This document shows positions 1 to 12,312 of a stretch of DNA of 39,762 nucleotides, one piece after another. A program made the position numbers and the translations under genes. How positions within the stretch are numbered: position 1 is the stretch's first letter; each line of letters starts with the position of its first letter. The stretch comes from Cupriavidus phytohabitans (GTDB taxonomy: Bacteria; Pseudomonadota; Gammaproteobacteria; Burkholderiales; Burkholderiaceae), in NCBI RefSeq assembly GCF_000426345.1, contig NZ_AUFE01000052.1, positions 1 through 39,762 of the forward strand. Reading direction: 5' to 3'. The notes under the pieces are model-generated. The model made no database searches. It was not told where the DNA came from and saw nothing but the letters and a program-made list of their open reading frames with translations.

Positions 1-272
1 CCTGGGAGCACGTCACGCCGTTCTTTGTGTTCCCGCCCGATATCCGGCGGGTGATCTACACAACCAATGCCATTGAGAGCTTGAACATGCAGTTGCGCAA
101 GATCATCAAGACCCGTGGCCACTTCCCTTCGGATGAAGCGGCGATCAAGTTGCTATGGCTAGCACTGCGCAACGTACTGACGAAGTCCGTTCGCACGACT
201 TATGACTGGAAGTCCGCCATGAACCAGTTTGCTATCCTGTATGGGGAGAGATTTACCGCGGCCCGAGGCTAA
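1..272 (+). CDS. IS256-family (mutator-type) transposase, C-terminal fragment cut by the window edge
   Basis: The open frame enters from the left edge (reading WEHVTPFFVFPPDIRRVIYT) and stops at TAA 270-272, so only about the last 90 residues are visible. The segment RRVIYTTNAIESLNMQLRK, followed by a Trp-rich stretch ending in LWLALRN, is characteristic of the C-terminal part of IS256-family DDE transposases; the glutamate of TNAIESLN is the conserved third catalytic acid. Such enzymes move their own IS by a copy-out circle route. The catalytic aspartates and the left end of the element lie outside the window, so intactness cannot be judged. The right terminus of the element appears to follow directly downstream. 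Confidence 0.9.
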   Translation, partial: WEHVTPFFVFPPDIRRVIYTTNAIESLNMQLRKIIKTRGHFPSDEAAIKLLWLALRNVLTKSVRTTYDWKSAMNQFAILYGERFTAARG

Positions 273-285
273 CAAAATTCAAAAC

Positions 286-311
286 CGCCTCGCACACAAA
301 AATACGGACAG
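286..311. repeat. Probable right terminal inverted repeat of the IS256-type element
   Basis: Fourteen bases after the transposase stop comes a short stretch ending ...CACAAAAATACGGACAG. IS256-family termini commonly lie just downstream of the transposase gene and share an A-rich core followed by a G/C-containing tip. The partner repeat is off the left edge, so pairing and target-site duplication cannot be tested, and the exact outer boundary is uncertain by several bases. Confidence 0.4.
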
Positions 312-395
312 GTCCGTTCCGCCCTCCTGGGCGGGTCACTTCTTCAACGGCCGACAGCATGTCACAAACAGCGACCACCTCGTAGCGCCCAAACC

Positions 396-536
396 TCACC
401 CACACCAACCCAGCACCATATTGGTCAGATCGACCATGAACGAAGGCCGCAAATACCCCACAAATCCAAGCGCGAGCACCCCCGCCAGCACCGCCAGCAA
501 GGCCGCCTTCGCCATGCGCGCGCGGGCCGCCGCCAT
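396..536 (-). CDS. 46-residue single-pass membrane peptide coupled to the MFS gene
   Basis: ATG 536-534 overlaps the stop of the MFS gene as TGATG, a classic translational coupling arrangement. The product begins MAAARARMAKAALLAVLAG, has one hydrophobic helix at about residues 9-24, and ends in a short polar tail containing PSFMVDLTNMVLGWC. This layout (short basic N-terminus, one helix, conserved-looking tail with an aromatic/Cys end) resembles small uncharacterised membrane proteins seen next to transporters in Burkholderiaceae, but I recognise no named family. It may be a small accessory subunit of the transporter; that is inference from coupling alone. A longer upstream reading in the same frame overlaps the MFS gene and is unlikely. 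Confidence 0.6.
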   Translation of the reverse strand: MAAARARMAKAALLAVLAGVLALGFVGYLRPSFMVDLTNMVLGWCG

Positions 537-1747
537 CACGCTGCCGCCGGCTGGGCCCGCACCAGCGCCTGCTCCCGGATCGGCAGGTTGACCAGCGCCG
601 CCATCACGCCCAGCCCGATCGAAATCAGCCACACCGTGTTGTACCCGCCGGTGCGGTCATAGAGATAGCCGCCCAGCCACGCCCCCAGGAAGCTGCCGAT
701 CTGGTGCGAAAAGAACACCACCCCCGACAGCATCGACAGGTACTTCACCCCGAACACTTGCGCGATGATGCCGTTGGTCAGCGGCACCGTCGACAGCCAC
801 AAAAATCCCATCAGCGCCGCGAACACCCAGGTGCTGGCCACCGTCAGCGGCAACAGCAGGTAGCCCGCGATCACGACCGCGCGTGCCAGGTAGATGAACG
901 CGAGGAGGTAGCGCTTGGGCAGCCGCTGGCCCATCGCGCCGGCGGTATAAGTGCCGAACACGTTGAACAGCCCGATCAGCGCCAGCGCCACCACGGCCAC
1001 CTTCGGGTCGGTCAGGCCCTGGTCCTTCAGGTACGGCGCCAGGTGGACGCCGATAAACACCACCTGGAAGCCACACACGAAGTAGCCCAGCGTCAGCAGC
1101 TGGAAGTTGCGGTTGCTGAAGGCTTCATGGATCGCCTGGCCGATGGTCTGGTGCTGGCCAGCGCCGTGCGCCATCTCGGGCGGTTCGCGCAGGGTCAGCG
1201 CCAGCGGCAGCATCACGCAGGCCATCAGCGCCATCACATACAGCGCGTTCTGCCAGCCCAGGCCGGAAATCAGCCCCTGTTCCACCGGGATCATCAGGAA
1301 CTGCCCGAACGAGCCCGCCGCGGCGGCGATGCCCATCGCCCACACGCGCTTCTCCGGGCTGGCCACGCGGCCGATCACGCCGTAGACGATGCTGTACGTG
1401 GTGCCGGACTGGGCGATGCCGATCATCACCCCGGCGCCGGTGGCGAAGGCAGTGCCGCTGGTCGCCAGCGCCATCACCACCAGGCCCGCCACATAAAGCG
1501 CCACGCCGACCAGCATGATGCGCAGCGCGCCGAACTTGTCTGCCAGCGCGCCGGCGAAGGGCTGGCTGGCGCCCCACATCAGGTTCTGCAGCGCCAGCGC
1601 GAAGGCGAAAGTCTCGCGGTTCCAGCCGTGCGCCTGCGTGATCGGCAGGTTGAACAGGCCGAAGCCGTGGCGGATGCCCATAGAGAGGGTGACGAGCAGG
1701 CCCCCGCACACCAGCACGGTGGTCAGGGAAAGTTGTCGGTTTTGCAT
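536..1747 (-). CDS. MFS transporter (monocarboxylate-porter-like)
   Basis: A 403-residue major facilitator protein with about twelve hydrophobic segments. The N-terminal half carries GIRHGFGLFNLPITQAHGW in and after TM1 and a loop 2-3 region with GALADKFGALR, which matches the MFS signature G-x-x-x-D-R/K-x-G-x-R. The central loop (about residues 195-220) is hydrophilic. The overall pattern resembles the oxalate/formate and monocarboxylate branches of MFS, but the substrate cannot be read from sequence. The start is placed at the Met of MQNRQLSLTTV because the preceding 16 residues are Arg/Pro-rich and not transporter-like. The gene is divergent from parE and is followed, with overlapping stop and start codons, by a 46-codon gene. 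Confidence 0.85.
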   Translation of the reverse strand: MQNRQLSLTTVLVCGGLLVTLSMGIRHGFGLFNLPITQAHGWNRETFAFALALQNLMWGASQPFAGALADKFGALRIMLVGVALYVAGLVVMALATSGTAFATGAGVMIGIAQSGTTYSIVYGVIGRVASPEKRVWAMGIAAAAGSFGQFLMIPVEQGLISGLGWQNALYVMALMACVMLPLALTLREPPEMAHGAGQHQTIGQAIHEAFSNRNFQLLTLGYFVCGFQVVFIGVHLAPYLKDQGLTDPKVAVVALALIGLFNVFGTYTAGAMGQRLPKRYLLAFIYLARAVVIAGYLLLPLTVASTWVFAALMGFLWLSTVPLTNGIIAQVFGVKYLSMLSGVVFFSHQIGSFLGAWLGGYLYDRTGGYNTVWLISIGLGVMAALVNLPIREQALVRAQPAAA

Positions 1748-2091
1748 GTGTTGGCTCGGTGTGCGGCTGGCTGCGCGGTGGCGCGGCGCCGGCATGGATT
1801 GTCTGTGCTTGTTGTGGACCGTGCCGGGACGGCAATCTGGCTTGCCGTGGGCCGGGTGGAGGCGAGTTTACCCCGGGTGCGGAAAACGCGTACGCCGCCA
1901 CGCTGAAGCCGGCGGCGCGGCAAAAAGTGCCGGCGCCGCGGCAAATGCGGCGCGGGCCTTGCCGGCAGCGGCAAGCGCTTTCCGGTGCGAATACCGCTGC
2001 CGGCATCCATTACAATGCAGTGCCCGGTGCCCCGGCGCGTGCACAGTTGTGCGCCCGCGGCAGCCGGGACATCCACTTTCGTAGCGACTCC
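1748..2091. other. Divergent intergenic region between MFS gene and parE
   Basis: A 344-bp GC-rich spacer with no convincing gene. The main regulatory hint is TACAAT at 2011-2016 on the plus strand, about 76 bases before the parE start, which fits a sigma-70 -10 box; no good -35 lies 16-18 bases upstream. No clear ribosome-binding purine run precedes parE. Nothing else stands out. Confidence 0.5.
2011..2016 (+). promoter_or_regulatory. Candidate -10 box for parE
   Basis: TACAAT, one mismatch from TATAAT, embedded in CATTACAATGC about 76 bases before the parE ATG. The matching -35 position holds no recognisable TTGACA-like hexamer, so this is a weak call. Confidence 0.35.
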
Positions 2092-4083
<1,992 letters not shown>

Positions 4084-4107
4084 CGCCGGAGCGCCGGCCC
4101 GCGATTG

Positions 4108-4122
4108 GGGGGATAATCCCCC
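4108..4122. repeat. Perfect short palindrome between parE and the transglycosylase gene
   Basis: GGGGGAT-A-ATCCCCC: seven-base perfect arms around a single A in the 66-bp spacer. It contains GATAAT, which could also act as a -10 box for the downstream gene, although no -35 is evident. Too short in loop for a normal RNA hairpin; as DNA it could be a protein-binding site. Confidence 0.4.
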
Positions 4123-4149
4123 GGTTCGCCAGACCAGCAGGAACGCACG

Positions 4150-4971
4150 ATGACGACGAGATCCCCCGGCAAACCATGGCGCAAGGCGGCAGCCGCCGTG
4201 CTGGCGCTGGCCGGGCTCGCCTGTGCGCCGGCGGCGCACGCCGAGCTGTGGGGCTTTATCGACGCCGACGGCGTGGCGCACTTTGCCGACCAGAAGCTGG
4301 ACGCGCGCTACAAGCTGTTCATGAGAGATGGTGGCAAGCTCGACAGCGCGCGGCTGGCGGCGCTCCAGCGGGGCAAGGCGCAGGCCGGCATGGGCGACGC
4401 GGACGGCATCGACCTCGAGCAGCACAAGCTCTACCGCTACGTTGTCAACCATCCCAACATCAAGACCGTCGAGCCGCTGATCCACCAGATCGCCGACAAG
4501 CAGGACGTCGATCCCGCGCTGGTCAAGGCGGTGATGGCGGTGGAGTCGGGTTTCAACCCGGGCGCCGTTTCGCCCAAGGGTGCGATCGGACTGATGCAGG
4601 TGATTCCCGACACCGGCGCGCGCTTTGGCGTCAGCGCCGACCAGCGGCGCACGGTCGAGCAGAAACTGGCCGACCCGCGCACCAACATCACCGCCGGCGT
4701 GCGCTACCTGCGCTGGCTGATGCAGCTGTTCCCGAACAACCTTGAGCTTGTGCTGGCGGCCTACAACGCGGGCGAGGGCGCGGTGCAGCGCTACAACAAC
4801 CGGATTCCGCCGTACCCCGAGACGCAGCAGTATGTCAGCACCGTGCTGCAGTTTTACCGGTTCTACCAGCCCTCGCAGTCCGCTCGGGGCGCGCGGCCGA
4901 TGCGCGCCAGTGCCGCTGCCGACGGACCGCGCGTGAAGATGGTGCTCGGCGGACGGCGCGACATGCCCTGA
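4150..4971 (+). CDS. Secreted lytic transglycosylase with N-terminal DUF4124-like segment
   Basis: A 273-residue protein. A signal peptide runs to about residue 31 (hydrophobic AAAAVLALAGLAC, then AHA before ELWGF). The mature N-terminus (WGFIDADGVAHFADQKLD) resembles the DUF4124 beta-motif often found in exported peptidoglycan enzymes. The SLT domain spans about 105-235: KAVMAVESGFNPGAVS with catalytic Glu132, then SPKGAIGLMQVIPDTGARFG, DPRTNITAGVRYL and LVLAAYNAGEGAVQRY, all standard motifs of family 1 lytic transglycosylases. It would cleave the MurNAc-GlcNAc bond in periplasmic peptidoglycan. It sits 66 bases after parE and 70 before parC on the same strand, so it is probably co-transcribed with topoisomerase IV. 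Confidence 0.9.
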   Translation: MTTRSPGKPWRKAAAAVLALAGLACAPAAHAELWGFIDADGVAHFADQKLDARYKLFMRDGGKLDSARLAALQRGKAQAGMGDADGIDLEQHKLYRYVVNHPNIKTVEPLIHQIADKQDVDPALVKAVMAVESGFNPGAVSPKGAIGLMQVIPDTGARFGVSADQRRTVEQKLADPRTNITAGVRYLRWLMQLFPNNLELVLAAYNAGEGAVQRYNNRIPPYPETQQYVSTVLQFYRFYQPSQSARGARPMRASAAADGPRVKMVLGGRRDMP

Positions 4972-5041
4972 CCGGCGTGACTGAACAACAAGCAACCCGG
5001 CGCGCCGGCATCAATGTGGCGCGCCGAATTCTTGCCTATCC

Positions 5042-7381
<2,340 letters not shown>

Positions 7382-7391
7382 ATGGCCTGCT

Positions 7392-7441
7392 GGTTTGCTC
7401 CCCTCTCCCGCTTGCGGGAGAGGGGCAGGGGGTGAGGGCAG
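7392..7441. repeat. REP-like hairpin unit 1
   Basis: A perfect 12-bp stem (CCCCTCTCCCGC at 7400-7411 and its complement at 7414-7425, loop TT), followed by CAGGGGGTGAGGGC. Such stem plus GTGAGGG-tail units are a common extragenic palindrome type in high-GC proteobacteria. The first 20 bases (from GGTTTGCTCC) recur exactly at 20838 after htpG. It lies just past the parC stop and could act as an mRNA 3' stabiliser or terminator. Confidence 0.75.
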
Positions 7442-7480
7442 GCGGTGGCATACCGCAGGTACTTCGAAGACGCTCCCGCC

Positions 7481-7516
7481 CTCACCCCAACCCTCTCCCG
7501 CATGCGGGAGAGGGAG
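7481..7516. repeat. REP-like hairpin unit 2, inverted relative to unit 1
   Basis: An 11-bp perfect stem, CCCTCTCCCGC at 7491-7501 and its complement at 7504-7514, preceded by CCCTCACCCCAAC. The tail (GTGAGGG on the other strand) faces the tail of unit 1, so the two form an inverted pair like the BIMEs of enterobacteria. Located between the convergent parC and ABC transporter genes. Confidence 0.75.
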
Positions 7517-7539
7517 CCCCCAATCTGGCGGGCAACATC

Positions 7540-9297
7540 TCAATCCACCCCCACAAATCCCCCCGTCTGATGCGCCCACAGCCGCGCATACAGCCCCCCA
7601 TGCGCGAGCAGCTCCGCATGCGTGCCGCTCTCCACGATATGCCCGTTGTCCAGCACCACCAGCCGGTCCATGCGCGCGATCGTCGAGAGCCGGTGCGCGA
7701 TGGCGATTACCGTCTTGCCTTGCATCAGCGTTTCCAGGCTGTCCTGGATCGCCGCTTCCACTTCCGAATCCAGCGCCGAAGTCGCTTCGTCCAGGATCAG
7801 GATCGGCGCGTTCTTCAGCAGCACCCGCGCGATCGCGATGCGCTGGCGCTGTCCGCCTGACAGCTTCACGCCGCGCTCGCCCACCTGCGCTTCCAGTCCG
7901 GTATTGCCGTGGGCATCGACCAGGTTGGGAATGAACTCGTCCGCGCGGGCGCGGTGCAGCGCTTCGGCCAGCTCGGCCTCGGTGCTGGAGGGTTTGCCAT
8001 ACAGCAGGTTCTCGCGGATGGAGCGGTGCAGCAGCGAGGTGTCCTGCGTCACCATGCCGATCTGCGCGCGCAGGCTTTCCTGCGTGACATCGGCGATGTC
8101 CTGCGCGTCGATCAGGATGCGGCCGCTTTCCACGTCATAGAGCCGCAGCAGCAGGTTGACCAGCGTCGACTTGCCGGCGCCGGAAGGGCCGACCAGCCCG
8201 ATCTTCTCGCCCGGCCGCACGGCCAGGTTGACGCCTTCGATCACACCCGAGCCCTTGCCGTAGTGGAACCCCACCTGCTCGAAGCGGACTTCGCCCTGCG
8301 TGACGCGCAGCGGCTGCGCGTTGGCGCGGTCGGTGACCTTGCGCGGCACGGCGATGGTCTTCATGCCGTCCTGCACCTGCCCGACGTTCTCGAAGATACC
8401 GTTGACCACCCACATGATCCAGCCGGACATATTGTTGATGCGGATCACCAGCCCGGTGGTCAGTGCGATCGCGCCGGTGGTGACATGGCCGGAACTCCAC
8501 AGCCACACCGCCAGCCCGGTGGTGCCGGCGATCAGCGCGCCGTTCATCGCGGTGATGGTGACGTCCATGCCGCTGACCATGCGGCCGGCCAGCCGCGTCT
8601 TCTCGGTCTGCTCGGCCATGGCGTCGCGCGCGTAGTCTTCTTCCTGCCGGGTATGGGCGAACAGCTTGAGCGTGGTGATGTTGGTGTAGCCGTCGACGAT
8701 GCGCCCCATCAGCCGCGAGCGCGATTCGGTGGCGACCACCGAGCGCTCCTTCACGCGCGGCACGAAGTACAGCAGCGCGGCCACGTAGCAGGCGATCCAC
8801 AGCAGCAGCGGGATCATCAGCCGCCAGTCGGCCTGCGCGAACAGCACCAGCGAACTGACCGCATAGATCACCACGTGCCACAGCGCGTCGACCGCCTGTA
8901 CGGCGGAGTCGCGCAGCGAGAAGCCGGTCTGCATGATGCGCTGGGCGATGCGCCCGGCAAAGTCGTTCTGGAAGAACGACAGGCTCTGCTTGAGCACGTA
9001 GCGGTGGTTCTGCCAGCGGATCAGGTTGGACAGGCTGGGGTTGATGACCTGGTGTACCAGCACGTCGTGCAGGCCGAAGAAGATGGGCCGCAGCAGCACC
9101 GCCACCACCAGCATCCACACCAGCTCGTTGCGATGCCGGGCGAAGAATTCCGCGCCAGGCGTGGTCTGTGCCATGTCGACCAGCCGACCGAGAAAGCTGA
9201 ACAGCGCCACTTCGATCAGCGCGCCGACCAGGCCCACCACCAACAGCAGCGCGAACACGCCCCACACTTCGCGCAGGTACCAGGTGTAGAAGCGCAA
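7540..9297 (-). CDS. ABC exporter, fused permease and ATPase (MsbA/MdlB-like), apparent N-terminal frameshift
   Basis: A type IV ABC half-transporter of about 585 residues: a six-helix membrane domain (residues 8-310) and a C-terminal ATPase. The ATPase has Walker A GPSGAGKS (370-377), signature LSGGQRQRIAIAR (from 479), Walker B ILILDEATSALD with Glu504, and an H-loop AIAHRLSTIARMDR. It probably exports a lipid or hydrophobic compound as a homodimer; the substrate is unknown. The frame opens with TTG at 9297 (RFYTWYLREVW). A better start lies at ATG 9370-9368, reading MLRRLERLIDPFRHMPDREAA, but that frame is offset by one base and runs out of register near 9305-9325. One extra or two missing bases in a C-rich run would join them into a protein of about 610 residues. 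A true mutation and a sequence error are both possible. Confidence 0.85.
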   Translation of the reverse strand: MRFYTWYLREVWGVFALLLVVGLVGALIEVALFSFLGRLVDMAQTTPGAEFFARHRNELVWMLVVAVLLRPIFFGLHDVLVHQVINPSLSNLIRWQNHRYVLKQSLSFFQNDFAGRIAQRIMQTGFSLRDSAVQAVDALWHVVIYAVSSLVLFAQADWRLMIPLLLWIACYVAALLYFVPRVKERSVVATESRSRLMGRIVDGYTNITTLKLFAHTRQEEDYARDAMAEQTEKTRLAGRMVSGMDVTITAMNGALIAGTTGLAVWLWSSGHVTTGAIALTTGLVIRINNMSGWIMWVVNGIFENVGQVQDGMKTIAVPRKVTDRANAQPLRVTQGEVRFEQVGFHYGKGSGVIEGVNLAVRPGEKIGLVGPSGAGKSTLVNLLLRLYDVESGRILIDAQDIADVTQESLRAQIGMVTQDTSLLHRSIRENLLYGKPSSTEAELAEALHRARADEFIPNLVDAHGNTGLEAQVGERGVKLSGGQRQRIAIARVLLKNAPILILDEATSALDSEVEAAIQDSLETLMQGKTVIAIAHRLSTIARMDRLVVLDNGHIVESGTHAELLAHGGLYARLWAHQTGGFVGVD

Positions 9298-9478
9298 GAC
9301 CTGGCCTGGCGGCCTCGCGGTCGGGCATGTGGCGGAAGGGGTCGATCAGTCTTTCCAGGCGACGCAACATGGCAGGGTTCCCCGTTGTGTGCCACGGCAC
9401 GCCCAATCGTCCTTGTGGGACCCCGGCGGGGCGCTTGCGGCGGATCAGACGCAACATGATACGCGCGTTGCCCAATTG

Positions 9479-9503
9479 AAAAGCCCCGCCAGGGGCGGGG
9501 CCT
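9479..9503 (-). terminator. Rho-independent terminator of the lactate permease gene
   Basis: Stem GCCCCGCC (9483-9490) with its complement at 9494-9501 and a 3-base loop. On the minus strand the stem is followed by CTTTTCAATT, a short U-rich tail. It sits 45 bases past the permease stop and separates that gene from the ABC exporter downstream. Confidence 0.75.
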
Positions 9504-9545
9504 TGTCTGAAGCGCCATGCCGAAACTGCCGCGGCGGCAGGGCCA

Positions 9546-11228
9546 TCAGGGATGGTGGATCACCATGTACGTGAACGGCGGCACGTAGGCCTGCAGCGTC
9601 ACGAACAGGCCCACCAGGATCGCCAGCACGATCGAGTGGAAGAACACGTAGCGCAGGATGTCGCCCTCGTGGCCGTACCACTTGGTTGCGGTCGAAGCCA
9701 CCACGATGGACTGCGCGTCGATCATCTTGCCCATCACGCCGCCCGAGCTGTTGGCCGATGCCATCAGCACCGGCGACAGGCCCAGCTGCTCGGCGGTGGT
9801 CTTCTGCAGGCCGCCGAACAGCACGTTCGAGGCCGTGTCCGAGCCGGTCAGCGCCACGCCCAGCCAGCCCAGCATGGTGCCGAACAGCGGGTAGAACACG
9901 CCGGTGTGGGCGAAGGCCAGGCCCAGCGTGGCATCGAGGCCCGAGTAGCGGGTCAGGTAGCCGACGCCGAACATTGCGCAGATGGTCAGCAGCGAGTAGC
10001 GCACCAGCTTGATGGTTTCCCAGTATTCCTTGAACAGGCGCGGCACCGAGTAGCCCATCAGCAGGCCGCCGGCGATGGCCGAGACAAAGATGCCGGTACC
10101 GGCCATCGACAGCACGTTGAAGTTGAAGACGGCGCCTTCGATGACTTCCTTCGGCACCACCGGGGGCACCTTCACGACGGCCTTGTCGAGGCCCGGAACC
10201 GCGAATTTCCAGGCCCACAGGCCATCCATCAGCTTCTTGAACTCGGGAATGCCCCAGACAAAGACGAACACCGTCAGGATCACCCACGGCATCCAGGCCT
10301 TGGCCACCGAGATGCCGGCCGAGGCGGCGCTGGCGCGGGCCTCGGCCTCGAGCGCTTCGGGGTGGTCGACCTTGGAGTCGTCGTGACGGCCGAGGATCTT
10401 GGTCGAGGTCCAGATTTCCTTCGGGTGCCAGGCCTTCAGGAACAGCGTCAGCGAGCCCATCGACACCAGCGCCGCGATCACGTCCACCAGCCATGGGCCG
10501 TGGAAGTTCGACACCAGGTACTGCGGGATGGCAAAGCTCACGCCCGCCACCAGGATCGCCGGCCAGATCGCCAGCATGCCGCGGAAGCCGGCAAAGGCCC
10601 AGATCAGCCAGAACGGCACGATCAACGAGAAGAACGGCAGCTGGCGCCCGATCATCGCCGACAGGTCGAGCAGGTCCAGCCCGGTTACCGAGGCCAGGCC
10701 GATGATCGGCGCGCCCAGCGCGCCGTACGCCACCGGCGCGGTATTGGCGATCAGCGCCAGCCCCGAGGCGGCCAGCGGCGAGAAGCCGAGCCCGATCAGG
10801 ATGGCGCCGGTCACGGCCACCGGCGTGCCGAAGCCGGCCGCGCCCTCGAAGAACGCGCCGAAGCTGAACGCCACCAGCAGCAACTGCAGGCGGCGGTCCT
10901 CGGTGATGCCGGAGATCGAGTTCTGCAGCACCTTGAACGACCCGTTCAGCGTGGTGAGCCGGTGCAGGAAGATGATGTTCAGCACGATCCAGCCGATCGG
11001 GAACAGCCCGGAGACGATGCCGAGCCCCGCCGCCTTGCCGGCCATCGCCGCCGGCATGCCGAATACCGTGGACGCGACCACGATGCCGATCACCAGCGCC
11101 AGGCCGGCGGCCAGGTGTGCCTGCATATGAAAGAAGGCCAGTGCTGCCAGCAGCACGGCGACGGGAATGCCCGCGGCAATGGTCGATAGCGCCATATTGC
11201 CTAGCGGGTCATAGACTTGACTCCACAC
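9546..11228 (-). CDS. lldP: L-lactate permease (LldP/LctP family)
   Basis: A 560-residue, highly hydrophobic protein with about 12-14 membrane segments, matching the LctP lactate/glycolate permease family in length and in motifs such as FGAFFEGAAGFGTPVAVTGA, the NTAPVAYGALGAPI loop and the C-terminal MASANSSGGVMGKMIDAQSI. It imports lactate (and probably glycolate) by proton symport across the inner membrane. The start is GTG 11228-11226 (VWSQVYDPLGN), because a strong GAGGAGG ribosome site lies nine bases upstream; the longer frame before it is Arg-rich and unlike the family. No lactate dehydrogenase genes adjoin it here. It ends in a clear terminator. Confidence 0.92.
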   Translation of the reverse strand: MWSQVYDPLGNMALSTIAAGIPVAVLLAALAFFHMQAHLAAGLALVIGIVVASTVFGMPAAMAGKAAGLGIVSGLFPIGWIVLNIIFLHRLTTLNGSFKVLQNSISGITEDRRLQLLLVAFSFGAFFEGAAGFGTPVAVTGAILIGLGFSPLAASGLALIANTAPVAYGALGAPIIGLASVTGLDLLDLSAMIGRQLPFFSLIVPFWLIWAFAGFRGMLAIWPAILVAGVSFAIPQYLVSNFHGPWLVDVIAALVSMGSLTLFLKAWHPKEIWTSTKILGRHDDSKVDHPEALEAEARASAASAGISVAKAWMPWVILTVFVFVWGIPEFKKLMDGLWAWKFAVPGLDKAVVKVPPVVPKEVIEGAVFNFNVLSMAGTGIFVSAIAGGLLMGYSVPRLFKEYWETIKLVRYSLLTICAMFGVGYLTRYSGLDATLGLAFAHTGVFYPLFGTMLGWLGVALTGSDTASNVLFGGLQKTTAEQLGLSPVLMASANSSGGVMGKMIDAQSIVVASTATKWYGHEGDILRYVFFHSIVLAILVGLFVTLQAYVPPFTYMVIHHP

Positions 11229-11638
11229 GATCGAAATCCTCCTCAGGTTGGCTCGGGGCCCGGACGATCTGCGAGCCCTGGGCGCCCCGCTTGCGCTTTG
11301 CACCGGCGTGCGGCGTCCGCCGCGCGCGGGAAAGAACCAGCGATTGTAGGAACGGGTTCCGTGTTCGCTGCCGTACATTGCGTCATGCCAGGCGTGAGCC
11401 ACATTCAGGGATCAGGGTTTGCCTGGAGGGCATTGCGGCGCACGTGGGACGTACCCGGCACACCGGCCAGAGTACTCTAAACGGCGCGTGTTGCAAAAGT
11501 CTGCCTGCCTGCGCGCGGCCCGGATGACTGGCCCGGCAGCCATGGCGGGGACTGGCGCGAGCGCGGCCGGGCAGCGCATACTGTCGTTCGCCATCAAGCG
11601 GGCGCCGCCCGCATCCCCATACCGAACGAGGCTGCCCA
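11229..11638. other. Divergent intergenic region between lactate permease and LysE-family gene
   Basis: A 410-bp spacer without a convincing gene. On the minus strand, TACAAT (11348-11343) is a possible -10 box for the permease, and directly upstream lies a small palindrome GGAACGGGTTCC (11349-11360, five-base arms). On the plus strand CATACT at 11577-11582 could be a -10 for the exporter gene, with no good -35. I do not see an LldR-type TTGGC-N-GCCAA operator. Confidence 0.4.
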
Positions 11639-12278
11639 ATGACTGAATTCCTGCCCGCGTGGCCGCTGCTGACAGCCTTCGTGCCTGGCCATCACCCCCG
11701 GCCCGGCCGTGGTCTATATCGTGACGCGCACGCTGGCGCAAGGCCGGCAGGCGGGGCTGGCCTCGATCGGCGCGGTGGCGCTGGGCAACCTGGGCAACGC
11801 GATCGGTGCGTCGCTGGGGCTGGCGGTGCTGTTCTCGGTCTCGGCGCTGGCGTTCTCGGTGGTCAAGTACGCGGGTGCGGCCTACCTGATCTGGCTGGGC
11901 ATCCGCGCGCTGCGTGGCGGCGGTGCGGCGGCGGACAGCGGTACGCCCGAAGTGGCGCAGCGCAGCCTGCGCCAGGTGATGCGCGACGGCTTTGTCGTGG
12001 CGCTGCTCAACCCCAAGACCGCGATCTTCTTCGCCGCCTTCCTGCCGCAGTTCATGAACCCGGCCGGCTCGGCGCTGGCGCAGAGCCTGGCGCTGGGGGT
12101 GGCCTTCGTGCTGATCGCGGCTACGACGGATGCCTGCTACGTGCTGGCGGCGGCCGCGGTGATGCCGGCGCTGCGCCGCGCCGGACGGGCGCGCGCGTTC
12201 GGCCGCTACCTGACGGGTGCGGCGTTTATCGGGCTGGGGATCTTTACCGCGACTTCGGGCTCGCGCGCCGCGAAGTAG
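11639..12278 (+). pseudogene. LysE-family amino-acid exporter with a one-base N-terminal frameshift
   Basis: The gene starts at ATG 11639 (MTEFLPAWPLLTAFV), but after GTG 11681-11683 an extra C moves the reading frame. Dropping that base gives ...LLTAFVLAITPGPAVVYIV, the conserved TM1 motif of the LysE/RhtB family, and continues to the stop at 12278 for a 212-residue protein of normal family length. As it stands, an intact frame begins only at GTG 11709 (VYIVTRTLAQGRQAG) and lacks TM1, which is probably not functional. The later segments are normal: SIGAVALGNLGNAIGASLG, KYAGAAYLIWLGIRAL and ALLNPKTAIFFAAFLPQF. The role would be efflux of an amino acid or derivative. Either a genuine recent inactivation or a sequencing error. 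Confidence 0.75.
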
Positions 12279-12312
12279 GTAGAAGCAAAGGAAGGAAAAA
12301 AACCGCCGCCGC

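Noticed and set aside
7392..7516. Possible CRISPR or attenuator
   Set aside because: Only two units in inverted orientation without regular spacers; fits a REP pair.
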